Shown: positions 11,044 to 22,899 of the stretch, piece by piece
How positions within the stretch are numbered: the stretch's first letter is position 1
Layout of the letters: every line of letters begins with the position of its first letter
NCBI GenBank assembly: GCA_007922195.1
Contig: ML682130.1
Location: 306,484-370,483 of the forward strand
Length of the DNA: 64,000 nucleotides
Direction of reading: 5' to 3'
Origin: Podocnemis expansa
Taxonomy: Eukaryota; Chordata; Testudines; Podocnemididae
The notes under the pieces: generated by a model
The model's database searches: none
The model's input: the letters and a program-made list of their open reading frames with translations, nothing else
What the model was told of the DNA's origin: nothing
Program-made: the position numbers and the translations under genes

Positions 11044-11914
11044 ATTCACCCCCTGCAGCCTCCCACCGATTCCATTCCCACAGACACCCACACTAGCTTC
11101 TGCCACCCACTCCCACCTGCCCAGAGATATCCATCCCAGCCTCCACCACCAAGCTGATTAGCTGCGTGTACAGCCACACCAACCTCCCATGCCCAGCCCC
11201 ATCCACCTGAGCCTTTCCAAACCCCCCACTCCAATACCATCAAAAACTCCAGCTCCAGCCTCTTCCACCCCAGCCTCCCCCTCTTACCCCATTACTGCAG
11301 AAACACGAACCCCAGCCTCTCCACACACCCCAATCCCCCAGACACCCATCACAGCTTTCCCCAACCACCCCTATGCCCCCAAAACACCCATTCTGGTCTC
11401 CTCATTCACCCCATTCATCCACTCCAAGGGCTTAGATCAAGATGAAATGATACAACAATTTTCTATTGTTAAAGCCCAAAAAGTTACCGTTTGAAGCTGA
11501 AATTTTACTAAGTATGTACATGATACATGTTATTTGTTAATTAAATCCAAATTCATCAGTATTAGTTTTTCCTTTTGTATTTAGATTAAAGGAATGAATT
11601 GATCTTGCTATTTGAATATTAGGTTGCAAAGACAATTTGGAAAATCTTTTCAAGCTTACATGAATGAGATTGGGGGGAGGGGTGACTAAACAAAATTTGG
11701 CTCAGGGTGCCACAATCCCTCAAGCTGGACCTACTCCCCATAGACATCTTCACCTCAACCTGAGGACCACGGCAGCAGCCACCCACCCCAGCAGCCCTGC
11801 ACTTCACCCCAAAGGCCAGCCCCCCCGTCCCCACCCACTGCCCTGCCTCATACACCGCCACCACCACGCCCCAGAGGACATGGGGAAGCCAGCCAGTTGG
11901 GGGACTGGGGGAAA
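11044..11914. other. C-rich low-complexity then AT-rich spacer
   Basis: 11044-11420 is C-rich with recurring CCCCAGCCTC/ACACCC-type motifs, giving spurious P/S/T frames. 11420-11640 is AT-rich. 11660-11910 is again C-rich. No recognisable gene. Confidence 0.4.
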
Positions 11915-12600
11915 CAAGGAGTCCAGTGACACTTTTAAGGACTAACAAATTGATTTATTGCATGAGCTTTCATGGAAGAAAATACGACTTTGTCAGATGC
12001 TTTGATTTGCTGTTACAGTGTGACCTGATCCTATGCCTTACACCAGTGGTTCCCAACCTGTGGTCTGGGGACCCCCAGGGGTCCGCAGACATGTTGCAGG
12101 GTGTCCTCAGAGCCTCTCCATACTGGTGCTGCTGGAATCCAGTTAGAGCCCTGATGCTCCCCTCCAGGGCTGCCTTTCCCCCCTCCTGTGGCTGGATCCT
12201 GGCAGGTTGATGGGGCCATGGTGGCTCCCCAGCAGGGGCAATGGCAGGGGGCCACAGCTGCTGTGGCTCAGGTCCCCAGCGGTGCAGGCCATTGTGGTGG
12301 CAGTGCTGCTCACCGGCTGTCCCAATGGCATCGCCAGAGTGATGTGGGCCAGAGTCTGCCCATGCAGGCCAGATTACATAATCAGCTGGGGGCTGCAAAC
12401 ATTTTTTGTGTTAAAAAGGAGTCACCAGCCTGAAAAAGGTTGGGAACCACAGACTTACACTTCCCTGCATTTATTTTCCTCCCATTCTAGAAGTTACCCT
12501 ATCTTCAAAACATCTGACAAACTGGGATTGGATTTTCTCCCATGAAAGCTCATGTGATCAATAAATTTGTTCGTCTTTAAAACTGCCACAGGAGTTGTTG
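11915..12600. repeat. Foldback element split by a hAT-like insertion
   Basis: Left arm 11915-12005 (GGACTAACAAATTGATTTAT, CATGAGCTTTCATGG, CTTTGTCAGATGCTTTGA). The right arm, 12490-12600, is its imperfect reverse complement. A hAT-like element occupies 12044-12452 between them. Confidence 0.6.
12044..12452. mobile_element. hAT-like non-autonomous element, 409 bp
   Basis: Ends CAGTGGTTCCCAACCTG and AGGTTGGGAACCACAG form terminal inverted repeats. Flanks are CCTTACAC (12036-12043) and ACTTACAC (12453-12460), an 8-bp target duplication with one mismatch. The interior is G/C-rich and noncoding. A related copy with the same ends lies at 55579-55981. Confidence 0.8.
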
Positions 12601-13224
12601 GGGACAAGGCAATTGGGTAGGCACTGCTGGGGGCTGGGTAGTGGTGGAGGGGACTGTGAAGGGCTGAAGTGGGGACTGAGTGGGGGGCTGTGGAGGGATG
12701 GAGGAGGGTGGGTGCTCAGACAAGCAGCTTTTGTGGGTTTGAAATTGGGATGCCCGCTAAATTGGTATAACACTATTACTAGGTGACAGCTGAGGGGGTG
12801 TTGGGAAATTTGGGGCATGTATGGGGGCATTAGGGAAATTGGTGATAAGGACTGAGGGGACTGGAGAGGTTTGGAGGGAGTTGTGGGGGCTGAAGAGGGG
12901 ATTGAAGATTTGGGGGGGCTGGGAGTTAGGAGGCATGGAGTGGGGACTTTGGTGCAGGGAGTTTTGGGAATGGGGGCTGAGGAGGACATGGGGAAAGAGG
13001 GGTCTGATGTTGGCAAGGTTGAGGTGATGTTGTGGATTTGAAGCTGAGCCTCACTTCTGAGGAAAGAGCTGGTGGGGGTCCAAAATGCCTCCCTGGGCTG
13101 GAGCCCCAACGTGCATGAAGGGGGCCAGAGATTGGGAGGGATGCACATCCCATGAGATTATAGTTTAGCCCCTGCCCCCGGGGCTGCTGTTCCCCCTCTC
13201 AGCCTAATGCTGAGCTTGGGGCCG
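12601..13224. repeat. Upstream region of gene A, paralogous to B and C flanks
   Basis: About 12750-13190 is homologous, in reverse complement, to 34930-35560 and 58790-59400 upstream of genes B and C. Shared landmarks: GGAAAGAGCTGGTGGGG, TTTAGCCCCTGCCCCCGGGG and GGTATAACACTATTAC. It is G-rich on this strand and gives a P/S/T-rich open frame on the other, whose frame is not maintained between copies. Confidence 0.6.
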
Positions 13225-13398
13225 CCAGTGTCTTTATCTAGCCCAGGGAAGGGAGGCCGGGAGGCTGGGGGGGGGAGGCCGGGATGGGATCCCACCCCCG
13301 CTAGGACCCAGCGCCAGCGCCCAGGCGGCTCGGGGCCGGGGAGGAAGCGACTCGCTCGGGCTGAGCCTGATCCGGGCTGCCCCTGGCTGGGGGGGAAG
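13225..13398 (+). promoter_or_regulatory. GC/CpG-rich promoter and noncoding exon 1 of gene A
   Basis: CpG-rich block containing GGGATCCCACCCCCGCTAGG and GAGGAAGCGACTCGCTCGGG. It ends in GGGGGAAG|GTAAAG at 13398/13399, a good splice donor conserved at the equivalent sites of genes B (34615) and C (58597). It lies about 1.8 kb upstream of the first coding exon. The transcription start cannot be placed from sequence alone. Confidence 0.6.
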
Positions 13399-15229
13399 GT
13401 AAAGAGGGGCAGAGATGGGGCAGGGGGCTGGGCTATGGGGCAGAGGCGATGCAGGGGAATTAGGGGCGGGAGAAACAAGGTTGCAAGGCAGAAAAGCTCA
13501 GAGGGGGGAAGCAGAAGAAAAAGGGGGGATGTGGGGCAGGGCTGCAGGAGGCTGGGGGAGAAAACAGGACACAGGCTGGTGTTCAAGGATAGTGAAAAAA
13601 TGATGCCCCCCATCAGGCAGGAAGAGAGGATGGGGATCTCCAGCCCAGCAGCTGGGGGGTTTATTCCCCTTTGGGGTGAAGTTAGCAGGGTGGGGGGCAG
13701 GTGAGGCAGAGGAATTGCCCCTTATTGCTCCCAAACTATCCAGAAACAATCTTATTCCTTCCCCACAGAGCCTGCTCTCAAATGAGTACTTCAAAAGATA
13801 ACCATAATTTCAGAAGCTCATAAAGGTTTGTGGTTCTGCAAACTCAGTTTGGCTTCTGAGCAGGATCCAGATCCCAGCCACTCCGGTGTCAGACCAGAGT
13901 CTGTGCCAGTGAGGGCGGGGGGTGATTGTGGATGGAGAAATGAGATGGGCCCCTGCCCCACTGTCTCTGGTAGCTGAACAGACAAGTGGGGGGGAGACGG
14001 GGTCAGTCACAGAAGGTGGCTTTAGCAGGCTCTGGTTATAGGCAGAGGAGGCTGGTGTCTGCTCCTGTCTCCCTGTGGACACCCTGCACCCCATAAATAA
14101 GCTTCTAATATAATTGTGCATTCAAGTCTAGTGCACAGTGGGTCACCAGAGATGGAGAAGGCTTGTGATGCCCTTCTTGCTATGGTTGCAGTGGTGAGTT
14201 GGTGGCACCATCATGTGTTCAGTTATGAGGTTGTCATTCATCCTGTTCCCAGAGATGTGCCCTCGTGGCTAGAAAGATATCCAAGCAAAACTCCCCTGGA
14301 GCAGTGGGGTAGTTTGTTTGTCCCTTATCCAGGCCTGGCTATGGCAAACCCAGCTCAGCCTTCCAGGACCAAAGGACTGGCCTGAATGGTTCAGACTGCA
14401 CCAGGGAACGGCTCCCAGCAGGAGAGTCCTAGAGCTGAGCTCCCATTTCAGAGGCTGGGGCATCCTGTCCTGTTTACTGTGGGAGCCCAGGCGGAGCAGC
14501 TGTTGCTCCTCCAGCAGGGTTACTGCTGGGGAGAGATCTTTGCTCGATCCCCTCATTTCCCAGATGAGGTGGGGAGAGTCTCCAGTGACAGGAAGTAACC
14601 CCCACATCTTCAGGTGAGCCCCTACTTTAACGGATGTCAGCACCTGAGCCAGACCCTCTGGGTGATGGAGAGACCTGGGGGAAGGGCTCTGGCTGGGTAA
14701 AAAAGTTGACTGTGCACAAAGACCGTTTCAGGAATTTGCTGGTGAGTTTTCCCTGGAGACAGAGGGACCCCATATTTGCAAGGCCCAGTGTTGCTGCTCT
14801 CAGTGACACAGCTGGGTTCAGATCTTTGTTAGCAGATTTACTGGCTGGTTTCCCCAATGAGAGTGAATACCCACATGCAGGGGGTAGGAACCAGTTCTCT
14901 GAGGGACAGGAGGAGGGAAGAGTGAGTGGAGAGAAAGAAACAGCCAAAGCAGTAAGTGAGGAGAGAGGTTCCCAGCCCCAGTCCCTGTCCAGATCCATTC
15001 CATGCACCCCTCGGCGGGCTGACTGTTCTGGGAATGATGATGCTGTTACTGGAAGGGTTTTAAATTCTGCTGCTTGGGTAGCATGGCTGGGAGAGCTGTG
15101 CCCTGCGGAGTTCTAGACAAAATGAGTTAGCTCCTGGCATGAGAGAGTGCAGAGATCGAGGGGAATTAGGATATGCGATGGACAGAACCCCTTCTGAAGC
15201 CACTCCCTTCTCTCTGCTCACTCTGACAG
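13399..15229 (+). other. Gene A intron 1 (predicted)
   Basis: Between the conserved donor at 13399 and the acceptor CTCTGACAG at 15221-15229. It is homologous in reverse complement to 32760-34614 (gene B). The 13900-14880 part is missing in gene C. 14190-14600 holds an ORF-like block that aligns without indels to gene B but has a stop in A; it is probably not coding. Confidence 0.55.
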
Positions 15230-15295
15230 GCTGAAGAACCCCATCCAGTTTTTACTGTGGATCATCCCGTCTTCCTCCAGGGTTGTGTCAGGAAA

Positions 15296-18200
15296 ATGAC
15301 TGCGGTGGAGCTGGTGCAGGTAGGGCATTTTCATGGAGCCGCTAAGGGGCAGAAAGTGGCAGGGATGGGACAGGGTGCAGTCAGTCTGATGATTTTCTGG
15401 ACAGTCATTCAAAAGGGGTTGAAAATTCCTTGCTTTATGGAACAGGAACCAACCCCCTGCACAGGGCTGGGAAGACTTTCCAGACTCAGGTGCTAGAGTC
15501 TCAACCAACTGGCCACTGGCTGCTGTGTAACAGGGAGGGAAGGTGTCATGATTCCCATTCCTATTGCATGGTCACAACAGCTCCGGTTTCTAGTATCAGC
15601 CTGTGGCTAACAGTCCTTTGTTGTTTCAGATGCCGGTGATCTTTGAAGACGTAGCTGTGTATTTCACCCAGGCACAGGGGGCTCTGCTGGACCTCAGGCA
15701 GCAAGCCCTGTATAGGGACGTCATGCGGGAGAACTATGCGAATGTGAGCTCGTTAGGTAAGGGATTACCGATCCCCTAGGGTCAGCATTGCTGAATGTGG
15801 TCAGGTTCTTCTCTAAATCAGTGGTTTCCAACCAGTGTGCTGCAGTGCATTGGTGGGCCGCGGCAACTCCTTCCATGTGCTGCAAGAATTTCCCCAGCCA
15901 GAGCCGCAGGCACTGGAGTCTGAGATGCAGATGGCAGCTCCATGTGGTCCCGGCTGGTGGATTCCCTGGAGCTGCAGGCAGCAGCCCCATGTGGCTCCAG
16001 CCAGGGGTATCCCAGAGCTATGGACAGCAGCCCCATTAGCCCCTGCCTGGGAGGGTCCCCAAGCTGGAGCTCTTGGCACCAGCCCACACTGTTTCCTTTA
16101 AGGTGTGCTGCATATTCTTCAGCAGCACACAGGACCGAGTTCTTGGCAGGTGAGATCCAAACAGCTGGCAGGCGAGGATGCACCATCACCTCCCAAAGCC
16201 CCACGTCGAGTGCTGTCTCTGAGCTCAAGCCTCTTGCAGCAGCTGGTCTTTCTTTCTTTTTTGAGTCCAACCCAGCTGCAAGAGGCTCAGGCTCGGAGAC
16301 AATGCTCGCCGCGGGGCTTTGGGAGATGGTGATGGCTCCAGCTTTCGAGGGGGCAGAGACTATGTACTCAGCTGTCTTTCATGTTTATCACAAATCCTTA
16401 GAATTCCTGTTCACCTTCCTCCCTGAAACTAGCTTCAACCCTGGCGAGGACTCTTGTCTCTGCAGCTTTAGAGACAGGCAGGGTTTACGTTGAGAGGTCT
16501 GTGTGCATCAGCACAGGGACAAGTTCATGAAATGATGTTAGTGCTGAATATGCTGTGGATGCTCCATGCGTTCTGATTTCTCTCCCAAGCAGGATTTCCC
16601 ATTCCCAAACCTGAACTGATTGCCCGGCTTGAAAGAGGGGAGGAGCCATGGGTGTCCAACCACCAGGCCTCTGAGGAAAGTCGGATCCTGACAGGCAGCC
16701 ACAGAGGTGAGGATTGACACAGAAGCCACACGGAGAAGGAAGAAAAATGTTAAGAATCACACAAATGCTGTGGGAGCAAGCTCCTCAGTTCCTCCTCATT
16801 TCACCAAGGTCCTGCTTGCTGGCCACTTGATATCTCTTATGGTTTTTCACCCATCCTGTCTTCTGCAAGATTTCCTTCCTGATTTTAGTGTTTGACAACT
16901 GTCTGGGTTGAGGAGACAGAATCTGCTTGGACACTCTTCCCAGTTCTAATGTGTTGCATTTTCCATTTGTGCTGCTCCTCTTTCTCCCCGATATAAGGAC
17001 TATGTGTCTCAATTGTCTCTCTCTCTCTCCCATCAGGTGAGGAGCTAGTGAGTGACAGCAAGGAGGGGAGTCAACCTCTGGAAGGTCCTGCAGAATTGGA
17101 GTCACAGGGGAACTTTGTGAGAAAAGCTGATGGGAATTGTTCCCAGTGCTTAGAACAGGGAGAAGATGGGGGAAATCAGCAGAGGTCAGTGAGGTGTCTG
17201 AGGAAGAAAGTGGATGAATCTGTTAAATTGGGAGGAGAACTCAATAATCCCGTGAAAACCACAGCCCAGCAGACAGCTCTTAAGAAACCTCATGAGTCCC
17301 TTGAGTATGGAAAACAAATTGCACATCAGACAGTCCATACAGGAGAGAAATCAATGCAGTGCATGGACTGTGGGAAAAACTTCAGTAACAGCTCAGAGTT
17401 TAATGAGCATGGGAGATGCCACTTGGTTGAGAAGCCCTCTCACTACTTCATGGGTGGGAAAAGTTTCACCTGCAATTCTGCAGTAATTAAATCTGAGAGA
17501 ACCTGCACAGGAGAGAAACCAAATAAGTGCTTGGAATCTGGGATAATTTTAACACAAAAATCAGTCATTACAAGGGATCAAGCAAACCACGCAGAGCAGA
17601 GACACCATAAGAACCTAGATTGTGGAGAAAGTTTCAGGTGCAGAGCAAGCCATGTTTCACATCAGGCAATACACACAGGAGAGAGACGCCATAAGTGCTC
17701 GGATTGTGGGAAAAGCTTCACACGAAGATCAAACCTTGTTGTTCATCAGGCAATCCACACAGGAGAGAGACCCCATAAGTGCTTGGTTTGTGAGAAAAGT
17801 TTTATACAGAGTTCAAGTCTTACCAGACATCAGAGAATCCACACAAGAGGGAGACCCCTTAAGTCTTTGGAATCTCAGAAAAGTTTCACACAAAGATCAC
17901 ACCTTTTTCTTCATCAAAGAATCCAAACAGGAGAGAGACCCCATAAGTGCTTGGAGTGTGGGAAAAGCTTTCCACGGAGAGTTAGCCTTACCAAACATCA
18001 GGTAAGCCACACAGGAGAGAGACCCCATAAGTGCTTGGCGTGTGAGAAAAGTTTTACATGGCGATCAGACCTTGCCAAACATCAAAGAATCCATACAGGA
18101 GAGAGACCCTATAAGTGCTCGGTCTGTGGGAAAAGTTTTACAGAGAGTTCAAACCTTTTTAGACATCAAACAATCCACACAGGAAAAAGTCGTCATAAGT

Positions 18201-18985
18201 GCTTGGAGTGTGGGGAAAGTTTCATACGAAGGTCACACCTTGTTTCACATCAGGCAGTCCACACAGGAGAGAGATCCCATACGTACTCGGTCTGTGGGAA
18301 AAGCTTCACACGAAGATCAAAGCTCGTTGTTAATCAGGCAATCCACAAAGGAGAGAGACCCCATAAATGCTTGGTCTGTGAGAAAAGTTTTACACAGAGA
18401 TCAGACCTTACCAAACATCAGAGAATCCACACAGGAGAGAGACCCCATAAGTGCTTAGACTGTGGGAAAAGCTTCACACAAAGATCAAACCTTGTTGTTC
18501 ATCAGGCAATCCACAGAGGAGAGAGACCCCATAAGTGCTTGGTCTGTAAGAAAAGTTTTACACAGAGTTCAGGCCTTACCAGACATCAGGCAATCCACAC
18601 AGGAGTGAGACCCCATAAGTGCTTGGTCTGTGAGAAAAGTTTTACACAAAGATCAGACCTTACCAAACATCAGGCAATCCACACAGGAGTGAGACCCCAT
18701 AAGTGCTCGGTCTGTGGGAAAAGCTTCACACTAAGATCAAATCTTGTTGTTCATCAGGCAGTGCACAGAGGAGAGAGACCCCATAAGTGTTTGGACTGTG
18801 GGAAAACATTTCCATACAGATCCATCCTTCTTATTCATCAGGCAATCCACACAGGAGTGAGACCCCATAAGTGTTTGGTCTGTGAGAAAAGTTTTACACA
18901 GAGTTCAAGTCTTACCAGACATCAGAGAATCCACACAGGAGAGAGATGCCTTAAGTCTGTGGAATGTGGGAAAAGTTCCACATAA
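15296..18985 (+). CDS. KRAB-C2H2 zinc finger protein, gene A
   Basis: Predicted nuclear DNA-binding transcription regulator; KRAB zinc finger proteins classically recruit TRIM28 to silence transposons or genes. Coding exons: 15296-15319 (MTAVELVQ), 15630-15756 (KRAB-A), 16593-16706 (KRAB-B type, [20 protein letters not shown]) and 17037-18985 (fingers). All junctions have AG/GT and the sum is 2214 bp, 737 residues plus stop. The 5' UTR part of the first of these exons probably starts at 15230. KRAB-A is residues 9-50, KRAB-B 51-88, then a ~105-residue linker, then fingers from Cys197. About 14 fingers have full C2H2 sets; about five more lost Cys or His. Linkers are TGERPHK-like. KRAB-A has AQG where EEW is usual. 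The array ends at a nonsense TAA in a finger, so it is shorter than its ancestor. Start chosen by identity of the MTAVE exon in all three paralogs. Confidence 0.9.
15822..16340. repeat. Repeat insertion in gene A intron between KRAB exons
   Basis: The KRAB-A to KRAB-B intron is 836 bp in A but 598 bp in B and 592 bp in C. The extra sequence begins with CAGTGGTTTCCAACCAGTG, a hAT-like end, and contains GC-rich tandem-like CCCATGTGG/GCTCCAGCC motifs. Homology to B resumes at GGGGGCAGAGACTATGTAC. The right end of the inserted element is not clear. Confidence 0.5.
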
Positions 18986-19371
18986 AAATCAAACCTTTTT
19001 GTTCATCAACCAATCCACACAGGAGAGAGACCCCATAAGTAATTGGACTATGAAAAAATTTTACCCGGCGATCAGAGCTTACCAAACATCAGAGAATCCG
19101 TACAGGAAAGAGAGTCTATAAGTGCTCGGTCTGTGGGAAAAGTTTTACAGAGAGTTCAAAGCTTTTTAGACATCAAGCAATCCACACAGGAGTCACCATA
19201 AGTGCTTGGACTGCGGGAAAAGTTCCATACGAAGGTCACACCTCATTTCACATCAGCCAATCCACACAGGAGAGAGACCCCATACATACTCGTCTATGGG
19301 AAAAGCTTCACACAAAGATCAGCCCTTATTAAACATCAGAGAATCCACAATGGCATGGGTGACCTTTGAAT
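18986..19371 (+). pseudogene. Decayed C-terminal fingers of gene A
   Basis: Sequence after the gene A stop still reads as C2H2 finger units ([17 protein letters not shown]) but with stops and frameshifts. It ends at the family C-terminus HQRIHNGMGDL plus stop at about 19371. Gene C keeps the equivalent intact end (IHKSVSDP stop). This is the lost part of the array, and would be 3' UTR in the current gene. Confidence 0.75.
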
Positions 19372-20540
19372 AAACTGACTTCTGGAAAAGACCCAATCTT
19401 AGCTCATACCTCAGTGAGCTACACAGAAGAGAGGCCTTGAATGCGGGATTGCTTCATTTCTTGTTTCCATCATATTAGGGGTCAGCAAATCCACACAGGG
19501 ACAAATCCTTGAAGGTATTCTTATTATGAAAAATTCTCCAAGTGTAGCTGACAGCATGTTAGACACAAGATTCTCCTCCTTGCAGCTGGGAAATACTCCG
19601 ATTACCCCAACTGCGGCTTGGTATGGCACAAAAAAAAAAAAAAATCCAGTTCTTAATTGCCGCACACACCAGCAGTATTTGATTCCCAAGGATCCAACTG
19701 CCCATTGGTGAAGTGAGGGTACAGCAACAGCCGAGCATCAGCCAGTTAGTAGAATGAGCCATGTGCATTCCAATAATTCTTCCCGTCGCATACTTTGTAT
19801 TAAAGCAGGCTGAACAGGAGAGATACGCAGATCGCACTTCAGGGTTGAAGGTGGAGAGGTGCAGCCCTTCGCCCTGTTATTTCAGGGCAGCAAGTGGAGT
19901 CTGCGGGATTCCCACCTTCCTCGTTCACTGTCCCACTCCTCCCTGGATACAGCACCTTCTGTACAAGGAATGGATCGTTTAACCAGTCTCCATCCTACCC
20001 CACCATTTCCTGTCTGTCACTTACCAGAATGCCCTTGGTTATCCATGCTTAGGAATCAGTGTTGATTGCTATGATCATAAATCAGACTTCTAAGGACTGG
20101 AAAAGAAAATGTCACAGACCCAAGGAGGAAGGAGAGTGGAAGTAGAAGGGAATCCAAATGAACATCAGGAAACAGATTGACTCGTCTGATCTTACATTCA
20201 TATGTACCTACTGGTAAATTCTCCTCCAGCCGTTTCTGTGCTAGCCCAGGTGATGTGGAAGTGGGAGTATTTTAATTTTCTTTTTTTTATTATGATGATC
20301 CTAAAAGTTTTAGTTATGAAGCAACCAAATACTGAGGGGCAAAGTGTAGCAGGTTTTCCCCTATCAAAAGAAAAGGGGAAGATTTATTTTCTTGATTTTG
20401 AGTCTCCCTATTTTTTGGATCTCATTTTATGAATGTGAAAGTGGTTTGTGGCCCACTCTGTATTGAGAGTTTTTATCTTGTTCTGAAGATTATTTGGTGA
20501 CAGACATTGATACTAGTTTAGTTTGACAAGATGCTTGCCC
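19372..20540 (+). other. Gene A 3' flank, paralogous to B and C
   Basis: Homologous in reverse complement to gene B (27070-27940) and gene C (42840-43680) 3' flanks. Shared landmarks: CACCATTTCCTGTCTGTCAC, GTCACAGACCCAAG and ATCAAAAGAAAAGGGGAAGA. No intact ORF is shared, so it is probably 3' UTR or flank. Homology stops near 20540 (TTTGACAAGATG). A clear AATAAA is not seen before that point. Confidence 0.5.
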
Positions 20541-21392
20541 TATGTATCACCCAGCTCCAGAGAAATCTGTCTCGCCCCTAGTTACAGTGTGAGATGAATT
20601 CCAAGAAAAGCAGCTCAGGAATATCAAATGAATGGCTTAAGTATTTTTCATCTTCACATTAAAGTAACCATAAACCAACCACTTTAAGAAGTCAGAAAAT
20701 TAAGTATTTAATATTTATATCAAAGTGCAAAGAGAATCACATGCAGCACTCCTATCTGGATTGATATTTTTACATTGTGAGTTGCAAATGGAAGATAACC
20801 TCCAATAAATTTAATGTAGTAATTATGGGCAAGATTAAAATCTATTTTAACACTAAGTTCCTTCAAAGAATTCACTCTCATCATTGGACACATGGAGGGG
20901 CAGGCCCTTGTCTACATGAAGTCTAATAGAATTTGAGGTGTTGGCTTCTAAAGGAAAAGTAATCTCTTGGCAGGATTCTCCCCATGACTTGAAATTATGG
21001 GTGTGGTGCAGGGGGATATTTGAGGGGTGTAGGGGGTGCTCACTAATTTGGTATAACACTGTTACTAGCTGACAACTGGGGTGGGTGGAGGAGGCGTGTA
21101 GGGAAATCCCTGTCTAACCTCAGTTTTGAGCCTCACTGCAGTATTTTAAAAAATCACAGACAAGCTGTTTATGTTTTACACACACAGGCAAGGAGAAATC
21201 AGAAGTGAGAGCTGCTGGTTTTTATGTGCAGACCTGCCTGAAACATAATCTTTTACCTAAAATACAAATTTCTAGACATCATATCCTACTATGTCCACCA
21301 TAAACCACAGATGGAGATATAGCTATTTTGACAGTTGACGTTTTCTGTTCGCTTTTATGTGAAATACACATCAAATGCAGGGGTAGTAGAAT
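20541..21392. other. Intergenic, no gene seen
   Basis: Mostly AT-rich. 21003-21100 (GGTGCTCACTAATTTGG, TATAACACTGTTACTAGC) resembles part of the KZFP upstream segment at 12745-12800. Nothing else is recognised. Confidence 0.4.
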
Positions 21393-22197
21393 TACCATAT
21401 ATATTCGGGTATAAGCCAATCCGGGCATAAGCTGACCTCCCCCCCCCATTCTGAGACCAAAAAGGGGTAAAAAATTGATGACCTGTGTATAAGCCGAGGT
21501 CCCCTTTTGGCCACCGCCCCTAAGTGCCCACACCCAGTGCTGCTGGCTTCCTCTGGAGTTCCCGACTGCTCCCCTAGCCCCCAAAATCTCTGCTGCTGCT
21601 TTTCCCTTGCCCCCCCACTGTCCATTCCTCACTCCTGCCCCCCTGCTCTGCCCTTTCCTCACTACTGTGCCCTGCTCACTTCTCAGTTTCCTGCTGTTAC
21701 CCCCGTGTTCCCCAACACCCTTTCCACCCCTTTCCCTGTCACCCCTGATGCTTGCTGCCACTCTTCCCTGCTTCCTAGGCACCCCCTCCCCAAATCCCCG
21801 GGCCCTGTCGCCGCTTCTGTGAGCTCCCTGAAACCCTCGGGCCCTCTTGCTGCTTTCCCTAGACTCCCCAGCTCCCCCCTCCAAATGCCCGGTCCCCGCC
21901 GCTGCTTCCCTGGCGTCCTTGAATCCCCCCCTCAATTTCCAGGCCAACCCCCCCCCCCCCAGGCCCTCCTTACTTCACTGTTCCAGACCCTGGGGTCCAT
22001 TCCTTACTCCAGCCCCAGCCCAGGCCAACTGCCTAAGATGGCCGCCCCTGCAACAATGGGGTCGGGCCTGCCACATGGTCAGGGAAACTGCTAGGTTGGG
22101 GCTGTCTGCTGTATTCTTCCGTTTATAAGCTGGGTGCCTGTTTTTAAGCCAATTTTTAGGCACAAAAATCTCAGCTTATATGCGATGATATACGGTA
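21393..22197. mobile_element. TIR DNA element with TACCRTATA ends
   Basis: Left end TACCATATATATTCGGGTAT and right end CGATGATATACGGTA (reverse complement TACCGTATATCATCG) form imperfect terminal inverted repeats, continued by TATAAGC on both sides. TA at both borders suggests a TA target duplication, as in Tc1/mariner-like elements. The 805-bp interior is C-rich and noncoding; its long P/S-rich frames are composition artefacts. Confidence 0.6.
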
Positions 22198-22899
22198 GAT
22201 GTTTTCGACTATCCAATGCTCCACCCAAGATGACAGCACCTATTCTTAGATGCCATGATCAGTTTTTTCTTAAATGTACCAATAGAAACACTCTCCCTAA
22301 AAGTAAAATAAAAATAAACATAGAATATATAAGTAAAAGGCAAAACCAAGCTGCTAGATTTCTGTAATTTGATAAACTACTAACAAAAGGACAAATATTG
22401 CAATCCTTGCTCAATCAAATTTCCCACTGACTTCATTTAAACTATAGGATGTGGCCCAGCCCAGCAGCTACTTTAGAATGTATAACACTTGCACATCTGT
22501 GTATTAAAATTTAAAGATCCCTCTCTAGCAGCCTAATGTCAGCTTGGAAAGGAGAAGCAAACTGAAAAAATCACAGTGAGAAAAGGAAAATCTTATGGAT
22601 TCAAGCCTTCTCCCAATCCAAAGTGAACTTTCCTTGACCTGTAAATGAAAGATTTGTTGCAAAAAGCCAATGCCCATTAGGAGGAATAAAGATCTGGTTT
22701 AGCTCAGCCATTAGAGAAAGAAACCTCCCCAGAAACTTTAAGCCAAGCAGGGCAACAAAGCAGAAAGCGAAGCAGCTGCCACAGGTTTGCCTCTGGGCAC
22801 CAAAGAGCCCCAGCCCCTCTGAAAAATAAGGTCAAGCCTTCCCCAAAATGGGGGATGAGGAGGGCCCAATGGTCAGGCTGAGCCAGGCATCATAGGCAC
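22198..22899. other. Intergenic, no feature seen
   Basis: AT-rich to mixed composition, no repeat or gene recognised. Confidence 0.4.
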
